Positions 1 through 5,596 of a stretch of 5,596 bases of DNA are shown in pieces. Positions within the stretch are counted from its first letter, which is position 1, and the number at the start of each line of letters is the position of its first letter. The position numbers and the translations under genes are program-made. Source of the stretch: Sphingobacterium thalpophilum (GTDB lineage: Bacteria; Bacteroidota; Bacteroidia; Flavobacteriales; Flavobacteriaceae); NCBI GenBank assembly GCA_943328865.2, contig CALQBR020000108.1:1-5596 (forward strand), read 5' to 3'. The notes under the pieces are model-generated. The model ran no database searches. It saw only the letters and a program-made list of their open reading frames with translations, and was not told the DNA's origin.

Positions 1-555
1 GCCATTACGGGCAGTATCGTTATCGTTGAAAATAAGCATCATTATAACCGATTGCTATTTGTGTTTCCTGATGGAGCGTTGCAGTTTTACGACAAAAGGC
101 ATTTATTTACATTAGCAGGCGAGGACAAGGCTTATTCGCCAGGAAGTCAGAAACTAATTGTTGATTATTTGGGTTGGCGTATTTGTCCTTTAATTTGCTA
201 TGATTTGCGCTTTCCTGTTTTTGCCAGAAATACGGAAACGTATGATTTATTGATTTTCGTCGCGAATTGGCCCAAATCTCGAATTAAAGCTTGGGATATT
301 TTATTACAGGCACGCGCTATCGAAAATATGAGTTATGTAATTGGCGTGAATCGAACAGGAGAAGATGCTAATAAAAATCAGTATCCGGGTCATTCCCAAG
401 TGTTGGATTATATGGGTAATTATTTAGTTGAACCGCTAGAAGACGAAGGTGTTTCTGTGGTGTTTTTAGACAAACAAAAAATGCTAGAGACTAGAGCAAA
501 ACTCGGGTTTCTAAATGATAAAGATACTTTTGAAATAAAAAGGGTCAATTTGTAG
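1..555 (+). CDS. YafV-like omega-amidase, nitrilase superfamily (5' end missing)
   Basis: The reading frame is open from base 1 to TAG at 553-555, giving 184 codons; the start is outside the window. The protein belongs to the nitrilase (carbon-nitrogen hydrolase) superfamily, which uses a Glu-Lys-Cys triad to hydrolyse amides. The lysine is visible in FYDKRHLF (codon 94-96) and the nucleophilic cysteine in LICYDLRFPVF (codon 196-198). The structural glutamate lies in ARAIEN (codon 322-324). The catalytic Glu would lie in the missing N-terminal part. The YDKRHLF, CYDLRFPV, VANWP and ARAIEN blocks match, from memory, E. coli YafV, about 256 residues long, so roughly 70 residues are missing. YafV/NIT2-type enzymes deaminate 2-oxoglutaramate and similar omega-amides in the cytoplasm, in methionine salvage or metabolite repair. 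The family is clear; the exact substrate is inferred. A TTG at 52 is not the real start, because conserved sequence (AGS-like motif, NRLL) precedes it. The 3' end overlaps the convergent lipoprotein gene by 11 bases. Confidence 0.9.
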   Translation, partial: AITGSIVIVENKHHYNRLLFVFPDGALQFYDKRHLFTLAGEDKAYSPGSQKLIVDYLGWRICPLICYDLRFPVFARNTETYDLLIFVANWPKSRIKAWDILLQARAIENMSYVIGVNRTGEDANKNQYPGHSQVLDYMGNYLVEPLEDEGVSVVFLDKQKMLETRAKLGFLNDKDTFEIKRVNL

Positions 556-2149
556 TTTTCAAATCAAAAACTTGCTCTACATCCCAATTGGCACGCACAT
601 CGATAGCGGTTGGAAAATATATGACTTCTTCAGATTGCCTTTTTTCTAGGTAATTTCCAGTATCCCATTCTTTATTTTTATTCTCATCATAAATGATTCT
701 GAGGATATATAAAGCAGGGTTTAGATTATTGAAATCAAGAGTAGTGTTTTTTTCTGAATAGGCCGATGCAATTACGTCGCCTTTGTCAGTAGTCAATTCT
801 ACAATCACCGGAAATTGTTTGACATTCTGTAAGTTGACCCGAAGATTGCCATAATCTGAAGTGTTTTTGGTATTTAACCGATAGCTTAAAGTGTCATTCG
901 CTTGCTCCAAATAGTCGGTCAGTGCACCAGGTAAAAGGGTAAACTGATATTTTTGGAGTGGTTCTCTCTTGAAATCTAAGATGAACTGTTGGGTGAATAC
1001 ATCATAGTCTGTTTTGAAAGATACCGCCACCGAATCCTTATCGGTTATTTTTATTTTTGAAGCATCAAATTTTACCAATGGTCTTGAAGCCAATAGCGTA
1101 AATTTTTCGTCCAAAGGCAAGATGCCACTTTGTTTTGGCGTAAAACTCAAGGAATCTTTTTTCTGATCTTTAATTTTAAAGGTAAATTTCTCACTGTATT
1201 TTTCTTTGGTCACGGCCAAATTCAGGGAATCTGCTTTTATAGGTTTGTACCAAATCTGCACGGAGTCCTTTTTAGGGAATTGCGTTATAATGGTTGGAAC
1301 AATTTCGTTCTTATTTCTCAATATTACGTTTAGATTTTTTGCTTTTCCTTCATAGCCCAATAGCAATCGGTTTCCAGAAGCCTGAATCGGTTTAACCGCT
1401 TTAAAAGCGGGTACCTCCTTGAATAATTCCATCTCAAAAAGGGTGTCATTTGGAATCGTTACAAATGCTGGGTGAAATCCAATTTTATCCTCTTTGGGGT
1501 CGAATTTATTGTTGTTGTTTACATCTTTCATCGCTACCAAAAGATACTTGCCCGCTTTTAGATTGTCCAGTTTAAATGTTTTCAAGCTGTCTAAGGTATT
1601 GGTAAGGTATTTTGGAGCTGATTTGTAAACCACAGAGTCTTTGAAAGTAGGATTGACTTCATAGAGCATCACCGAAACAAAAGAAGCAACTTCTTTGTTT
1701 AATGCGTCTTTCACTTTTCCCGAAAGGCTCAGGGAATCGATATAACTTCCCGTCGAAAACACATATCTAAATTGCGGGTAAGGATTACTTTCATTGTTGT
1801 CTTCAATGCTTTGCCCAAAGTTAAAACTATAGGTAGTGTTGGGTTGTAGCGTGTCATTAATGGTAATCGAAAGGGTTTTGCTTGCCGTTGTAGGTGAAAT
1901 GGTCGGCATGGTTTGCATTGGCGGAGAAACAACCAATTGTTTATTGAGATTCTTCAACTTTACGTATTCGTCAAAGGTCAGCTTGATTTCATTTCCTTTA
2001 AAATTAGCACTAAAATTCTTCGGAAAACTTGTTTTCAAAACGGGTGCAAGGGTATCTTTTAAACCGCCTGTTATGGTCCCTCTTTTGGCACAACTTACTA
2101 CAAGAATTAGAATTAGTAACCAAGAATAGCGTCTGTATTTTTTAAACAT
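545..2149 (-). CDS. Ig-like domain (Big_5-type) lipoprotein
   Basis: This is a complete 534-residue gene, ATG at 2149-2147 and TGA at 547-545. The N-terminus is a lipoprotein signal: basic MFKKYRRY, a hydrophobic stretch at 10-18, and lipobox VVSC with Cys20. The following AKRG lacks an acidic export signal, so the final membrane is uncertain; outer membrane is likely. Residues about 34-134 (DTLAPVL, FPKN, IKLTFDEYV, LVVSPP, LQPNTTYSFNFG, FSTG) fit the bacterial Ig-like Big_5 fold. Residues 138-245 look like a beta-sandwich ending in an acidic DxNxNxxxD loop (D209-D217). The middle (about 250-430) is beta-rich and not recognised, and a second DxNxNxxWD loop lies at D488-D496. Such proteins are widespread in Bacteroidota as 'Ig-like domain-containing protein' with no known function; a structural or adhesion role in the envelope is inference. 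No strong minus-strand promoter was found upstream; only near matches to TAnnTTTG occur around 2166-2179. Confidence 0.88.
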   Translation of the reverse strand: MFKKYRRYSWLLILILVVSCAKRGTITGGLKDTLAPVLKTSFPKNFSANFKGNEIKLTFDEYVKLKNLNKQLVVSPPMQTMPTISPTTASKTLSITINDTLQPNTTYSFNFGQSIEDNNESNPYPQFRYVFSTGSYIDSLSLSGKVKDALNKEVASFVSVMLYEVNPTFKDSVVYKSAPKYLTNTLDSLKTFKLDNLKAGKYLLVAMKDVNNNNKFDPKEDKIGFHPAFVTIPNDTLFEMELFKEVPAFKAVKPIQASGNRLLLGYEGKAKNLNVILRNKNEIVPTIITQFPKKDSVQIWYKPIKADSLNLAVTKEKYSEKFTFKIKDQKKDSLSFTPKQSGILPLDEKFTLLASRPLVKFDASKIKITDKDSVAVSFKTDYDVFTQQFILDFKREPLQKYQFTLLPGALTDYLEQANDTLSYRLNTKNTSDYGNLRVNLQNVKQFPVIVELTTDKGDVIASAYSEKNTTLDFNNLNPALYILRIIYDENKNKEWDTGNYLEKRQSEEVIYFPTAIDVRANWDVEQVFDLKTTN

Positions 2150-2270
2150 GAAGGTTTATTTTTTCCAAAGACAAAATAACAATTATATTTTCTCTAATCG
2201 AAATCTTTTGCATTTTTATTGAGAGGTTTTTCCAGCGATTTGTTATATTCAAATTAAAACGTTTGAAATG

Positions 2271-2334
2271 TTGCCACGAACGAAGTTCTAGGCACTCCCA
2301 TGAAAGCCAAAATGAAGTGAAGCAATCTCGGCAA
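2271..2334. repeat. GC-richer 64-bp island with short inverted ends, possible repeat remnant
   Basis: The segment begins TTGCC (2271-2275) and ends GGCAA (2330-2334), a perfect 5-bp inverted pair. Just inside lie GAAGTTC (2282-2288) and GAAGTGAAGC (2314-2323), which give a looser extended pairing. A hand count gives about 47% G+C (30 of 64) against roughly a quarter in the AT-rich flanks. The GAAGCAATCTC part (2319-2329) resembles the end of a dispersed intergenic repeat known from many bacterial genomes (ending ...GAACGAAGCAATCTC). This could be a decayed copy of such an element or of a small MITE. No target-site duplication was recognised. Confidence 0.3.
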
Positions 2335-2361
2335 ATTCAAACCGATTTTAATAAGATTATC

Positions 2362-2376
2362 TTACTTTTGAAGTAA
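2362..2376. promoter_or_regulatory. Palindrome over the -7 element, candidate operator
   Basis: TTACTT (2362-2367) and AAGTAA (2371-2376) are perfect 6-base inverted arms with a 3-base spacer. The site covers the -7 element and reaches the predicted transcription start, a position where a bound repressor would block transcription. In AT-rich intergenic DNA such a palindrome can arise by chance, so the regulatory role is inference. Confidence 0.25.
2363..2370 (+). promoter_or_regulatory. Bacteroidota-type -7 promoter element
   Basis: TACTTTTG is an exact match to the TAnnTTTG -7 consensus used by the primary sigma factor of Bacteroidota. No TTG lies at the usual -33 spacing; the nearest is TTC at 2336-2338, 24 bases upstream, so the promoter would be weak or activator-dependent. 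Transcription would start around 2375-2378, leaving a leader of only about 10 bases before the TTG start at 2387. It would drive the two plus-strand genes that follow. Confidence 0.5.
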
Positions 2377-2386
2377 AATACATTTT

Positions 2387-3400
2387 TTGAAAAACTTGAA
2401 AAAAGCAATTTTCTGCCTAACGTTTATTTTGTTGTTAACTGCTTGCAAAGAGCAGAAAAAGCCAATTATTGCTTTCTATTATTGGAAAACAACCTTCAGC
2501 CTTTCTGAAATTGATAAAAAGACTTTGAAAGACAATAATGTTAAGAAATTGTATATTCGGTATTTTGACATTGATTTGGACCCTAATTCCCAAAAAGCTT
2601 TCCCTCAATCCCCAATTCAATTTAATGACAAACCCTCAGATTTTAACATTGTTCCAGTATTATACCTCAAAAACAAAGTGATGCTTTCAAAAAGTATTAA
2701 TGTTCAAGAATTGGCCCAAAAAGCCAATCATTTTGTCCAACAAATTAATGCTAAAACGGGTATAGCCTGTAATGAAATTCAATTAGATTGCGATTGGACT
2801 TTGGCAAGTAAAGAGAATTACTTGAAATTTATAGCATGCTTCAAGAAAATTTCTGGCAAACAACTTTCGGCAACAATTCGATTGCATCAAATTAAATATT
2901 TCAAAAAAACGGGAGTTCCTGATGTAGATAAAGGGGTTCTTATGTATTACAACATGGGGAAAATTGCGCCAGATTCGCTTAATTCTATTTACGATAAAAG
3001 TGTTGCAGATAGGTATTTAAAAAGCATTAAAAAATATCCTTTATCGCTTAATATGGCTTTGCCAATTTACTCCTGGGCAATTCACATTCGAGAGAACAAA
3101 GTAATGGGCTTACAAAGTAAAATGGCTATTTCAAATCTCCAAAAAGACTCTAATTTTGTCGAAATAGCACCAAATAGTTTCCGAGTTAAAAACAACATCT
3201 TTAAGAATGGTACTTTTTATAAAGCCAATGATATATTAAAAATAGAATCGGTTTCGAACACTGATTTGCTTGAAATGGCTGAAGATTTACATGAAAATGT
3301 GGCCCATATTCCGGATGAAATTATTTTTTACGATTTAGACGAATTCAATACCAAACAATATGAAAAAGACATTTTTACAGAAGTTATTAATAGGTTTTAG
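2387..3400 (+). CDS. TIM-barrel-like lipoprotein of unknown function (possibly DUF3142-related)
   Basis: This is a complete gene of 337 residues from TTG at 2387 to TAG at 3398-3400. The start is constrained: an in-frame TGA lies at 2369-2371, no in-frame ATG occurs before residue 99, and TTG 2387 gives a full lipoprotein signal (MKNLKKAIF, hydrophobic core, LTAC with Cys20, then KEQKK). TTG at 2396 is the only close alternative. Regularly spaced strands suggest a TIM barrel: AFYYWK (29-34), LYIRYFDID (55-63), NIVPVLYL (87-94), EIQLDCDW (130-137), SATIRLHQ (161-168), VLMYYNMG (184-191), LNMALPIYSW (221-230) and IIFYDLDEF (312-320). Asp134 and Asp136 at a strand end are the best candidates for active-site acids, a layout reminiscent of glycoside hydrolases or DUF3142 proteins. 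No enzyme activity can be assigned. Its 3' end overlaps the next gene by 41 bases, so the two are almost certainly co-transcribed and probably work together in the envelope. Confidence 0.85.
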   Translation: MKNLKKAIFCLTFILLLTACKEQKKPIIAFYYWKTTFSLSEIDKKTLKDNNVKKLYIRYFDIDLDPNSQKAFPQSPIQFNDKPSDFNIVPVLYLKNKVMLSKSINVQELAQKANHFVQQINAKTGIACNEIQLDCDWTLASKENYLKFIACFKKISGKQLSATIRLHQIKYFKKTGVPDVDKGVLMYYNMGKIAPDSLNSIYDKSVADRYLKSIKKYPLSLNMALPIYSWAIHIRENKVMGLQSKMAISNLQKDSNFVEIAPNSFRVKNNIFKNGTFYKANDILKIESVSNTDLLEMAEDLHENVAHIPDEIIFYDLDEFNTKQYEKDIFTEVINRF

Positions 3401-5596
3401 TTTAGGAGCCATTTTTGTTTACGGAGCCATTTATGCATGTGCTGATAGTGGGGATTGGGGAATTGAATTTGATACTAATTTTACTCCTGAAACTTTTGTA
3501 GATAAATCATACGCCCCATTATTTCTTTCGACCGATTTCTTTTTTTATGGGATAGGATTTGATGACATTCATAATTCTAGATTTAATGATGAAATTGTTC
3601 AAGATTGGTCAGATTTTTTAAAAGGGAAAATGGATGATAAAACGGTAAAGTTTTTTCTTATAGATTCCAGCGCCGTTGATGTCTCTAAATTACAGCGTTT
3701 CTATATTTCTCAAAAAAACAATCCTATTTCCGATAAATGGTCTAAAAAAATCGACTTGAATGATCGGAAAATAAGCAGTTTTATCACTTTTTTAGCCCTT
3801 TCAAAACAAATTGAAATTGCCTCTGTTGGTGATGCTAATAATTGGTCTTATGAACCCGTTGTGCAAAAAAAGTTAAACAATAAAAAGCTTATAAAAGCAA
3901 TAGAAAAAAGATACAATACCGTTTCAGATCCTTTTTTGAAAAACCGCTATTGGTTTCAAACGGTAAAGGCTTATTTTTATAGTGGCGATAAACAAAACAC
4001 CATTTCTTTTTTTCAGAAAACCGAAAAAACAGTTCCCAAAAGCACCCTTTATTATCGCGCATTAGCATATATAGCAGGGATAAATTTTAAGAATAAAAAT
4101 TATGCTTTATCTAATTATCAGTACAGTCAGGTTTTTGATAAATGCCCAGCAATGCGTGTTGTTGCAGCCTATTGCTTTCGGCCACAAGAGAATTTAGATT
4201 GGAATCAATCATTGGCAATGGCAAAAAGCAATGAAGAAAAAGCAGCACTTTGGGCAATTCAAGGGTATTATGGAGATGAACAAAAAGCCATCGAAAAAGT
4301 TTATGAATTACAGCCCAAAAGCGAGCATTTAGATTATTTGCTGACAAGATTGGTAAATAATCAAGAGAAAAAATTAAACGAATACAATCCAGACCAAAAG
4401 AAGATTGATGCATTTAAAAATTCAAATGATAGCTTGTCAATAATAAACAATGCCCTTGTTAGTAGCATTGCCTTGGCAGAAAACACATCAAAACCTCATT
4501 TGTGGAATATTGCCGCTGGATATTTAGAAACGCTTAGCGGTAATTATCTTCAAGCCGACAAGTATTTTGATAAAGCCGAAGTCAAAATGCCTAAAACACC
4601 TTTAGCGATCAATCAATTGCGATTGCTTCGCTTTGTTAATAATTTAAGCAAAATAAAAAGAATAGATTCTGATAACCAAAAAACAATTTTAAAAGATTTG
4701 GTATGGTTGTATCAAGTATTGCCTTTGGAACAACCTTTAGAACAACCTTCACCATTTAGATATCAAAATGCCTCTAGTTGGAGTAAAACATATTTGTCTA
4801 ATTTGTTTAAATCCCAAAACAATAGTGTTATGGCGGAGTTGTTTGTTAGACATGCTGATTTTTATGATAACAATACTGATTTACTAGCGATGAAGGCTTT
4901 TTTAGCTAAAGAAGATAAATCTGATTTAGAAAAAATTGCTCAAAAAATTTATGATGTAACGTTGTCAGACATCAATAAATACCAATCAACATTGGCTGGT
5001 TATAGCAATAAGATCAATGAAGCTATCTCTTTTATGCAAAAAACAAATGGTTTGCAGCTTGAAGAATTTCAAGGAAATCCTTTTAACGGAAATGTTAAAG
5101 ATTGCCATGATTGCGATTTTGTAGCCTATCAAAAAAAGAAATATTCTCAAATAGAATTTTTAACAACAGTTAAAGAAATGCAGGATAAAGTTGCGAAAAA
5201 TGAGGATGTTTATACCAATTGTATCTTGTTAGCAAATGCTTTTTACAACATTACTTATTTTGGTAATGCTAGGACATTTTATGAAGGGAATATCATAGGA
5301 TCAGCTTCGAGTCCTTACGCTTTTAAAAATAGTATTCGAGAAATGATTACCAATTGTTCAATACCTAAAATGTATTATGAAAAAGCATTAGAAGCGGCAA
5401 TAACCGATGAGCAAAAAGCAAAATGTCAGTTTATGTTAGCAAAATGTCAACGTAACGAATACTACAACCAACAATATGATCCGAAAAAAGACTTTTGGGA
5501 CAATAATTCAGCTGTCCAATATGCTCAGGTTAATTTCTTAGCATGGAATGGCTTTGAAAATTTAAAAAACAATTATTCAAAAACTAAATATTACCA
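3360..5596 (+). CDS. Large exported helical-repeat (TPR-like) protein, 3' end missing
   Basis: The frame is open from ATG at 3360-3362 to the window edge, 745 full codons plus two bases with no stop. The start lies inside the upstream gene (41-base overlap) and is supported by the export signal that follows: MKKTFLQK, a hydrophobic core at 9-24, then YAC with Cys27. It could be cleaved by signal peptidase I after Ala26, or be a lipoprotein at Cys27, although Tyr at -2 is unusual for a lipobox. The mature N-terminus (about 29-100) has FTPETFVDKSYAPLF and an aromatic block that looks like a distinct small domain. The rest is helical, with TPR-like pairs at about 232-262, 380-411 (GNYLQADKYFDKAE) and 669-702 (YYEKALEAA ... 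LAKCQ). A conserved-looking block includes a CxxC motif, C582-H-D-C585, and ANAFYNITYFGNARTFYEG at about 625-643. I recognise this as a type of hypothetical protein seen in Bacteroidota, but know no function. A scaffold or partner for the upstream TIM-barrel lipoprotein is inference. Confidence 0.85.
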   Translation, partial: MKKTFLQKLLIGFSLGAIFVYGAIYACADSGDWGIEFDTNFTPETFVDKSYAPLFLSTDFFFYGIGFDDIHNSRFNDEIVQDWSDFLKGKMDDKTVKFFLIDSSAVDVSKLQRFYISQKNNPISDKWSKKIDLNDRKISSFITFLALSKQIEIASVGDANNWSYEPVVQKKLNNKKLIKAIEKRYNTVSDPFLKNRYWFQTVKAYFYSGDKQNTISFFQKTEKTVPKSTLYYRALAYIAGINFKNKNYALSNYQYSQVFDKCPAMRVVAAYCFRPQENLDWNQSLAMAKSNEEKAALWAIQGYYGDEQKAIEKVYELQPKSEHLDYLLTRLVNNQEKKLNEYNPDQKKIDAFKNSNDSLSIINNALVSSIALAENTSKPHLWNIAAGYLETLSGNYLQADKYFDKAEVKMPKTPLAINQLRLLRFVNNLSKIKRIDSDNQKTILKDLVWLYQVLPLEQPLEQPSPFRYQNASSWSKTYLSNLFKSQNNSVMAELFVRHADFYDNNTDLLAMKAFLAKEDKSDLEKIAQKIYDVTLSDINKYQSTLAGYSNKINEAISFMQKTNGLQLEEFQGNPFNGNVKDCHDCDFVAYQKKKYSQIEFLTTVKEMQDKVAKNEDVYTNCILLANAFYNITYFGNARTFYEGNIIGSASSPYAFKNSIREMITNCSIPKMYYEKALEAAITDEQKAKCQFMLAKCQRNEYYNQQYDPKKDFWDNNSAVQYAQVNFLAWNGFENLKNNYSKTKYY
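4725..4748 (+). repeat. 12-bp imperfect tandem duplication inside the large gene
   Basis: TTGGAACAACCT is followed directly by TTAGAACAACCT, two 12-base units with one silent difference. They encode LEQP twice (residues 456-463), in a proline-containing linker between helical segments. It keeps the frame, so it looks like a small in-frame slippage duplication. Confidence 0.7.

Larger units (their letters stand above)
2150..2386. other. Divergent intergenic region
   Basis: This stretch of 237 bases separates two divergently transcribed lipoprotein genes and contains no credible reading frame. From left to right it holds an AT-rich part (2150-2270) that should carry the minus-strand promoter, a GC-richer 64-bp island (2271-2334), and an AT-rich part with the plus-strand -7 element and a palindrome (2362-2376). 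On the minus strand, two sites (2166-2173 and 2172-2179) each differ from TAnnTTTG at one position. Neither has a TTG at the expected -33 spacing, so no minus-strand promoter is called. Confidence 0.7.

Noticed and set aside
52..54. TTG as the start of the amidase
   Set aside because: The frame is open to the left edge and the residues before it match the family, so the gene simply begins outside the window.
1130..1333. Plus-strand frame of 67 codons, and similar frames at 1836-2129 (plus) and 1729-1932 (minus)
   Set aside because: They lie wholly inside the Ig-like lipoprotein gene, have no recognisable motifs, and read as shadows of its codons.
2150..2270. Promoter for the minus-strand lipoprotein
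   Set aside because: Only one-mismatch -7 sites were found and none has a TTG at a suitable distance upstream.
4111..4413. Minus-strand frame of 100 codons, and another at 2435-2620
   Set aside because: Both are antisense to well-supported exported protein genes and have no upstream signals or family resemblance.
5094..5120. Heme-binding c-type cytochrome motif
   Set aside because: The sequence is CHDCD, so the His required after the second Cys is missing.

Overview
The window looks like chromosomal DNA from a Bacteroidota bacterium, most likely a flavobacterium. It is AT-rich, the coding starts lack obvious Shine-Dalgarno sequences, two genes encode typical Bacteroidota lipoproteins, and one intergenic site matches the TAnnTTTG -7 promoter motif of this phylum. 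This placement is an inference from style, not from a marker gene.

Layout: (1) Positions 1-555, plus strand, hold the 3' three quarters of a nitrilase-superfamily amidase, closest from memory to the YafV / omega-amidase group; the start lies off the left edge. (2) Positions 545-2149, minus strand, hold a 534-residue lipoprotein with an N-terminal bacterial Ig-like domain, converging on the amidase and overlapping its last 11 bases. (3) Positions 2150-2386 are a non-coding divergent region. It contains a GC-richer 64-bp island bounded by short inverted repeats, a -7 promoter element and a small palindrome. (4) Positions 2387-3400, plus strand, hold a 337-residue lipoprotein with a TIM-barrel-like pattern, starting at TTG. 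(5) Positions 3360-5596, plus strand, hold a very large exported helical-repeat protein. It overlaps the previous gene by 41 bases and runs off the right edge with 745 codons visible and no stop.

The first two genes are probably ordinary housekeeping or envelope genes. The last two form a tightly coupled two-gene unit: an exported TIM-barrel lipoprotein followed by a large exported TPR-like protein with a CxxC motif. They probably act together at the cell envelope. I cannot assign a function to the pair, and it is the most interesting part of the window. No RNA genes, CRISPR arrays, transposase genes or tRNAs were seen.
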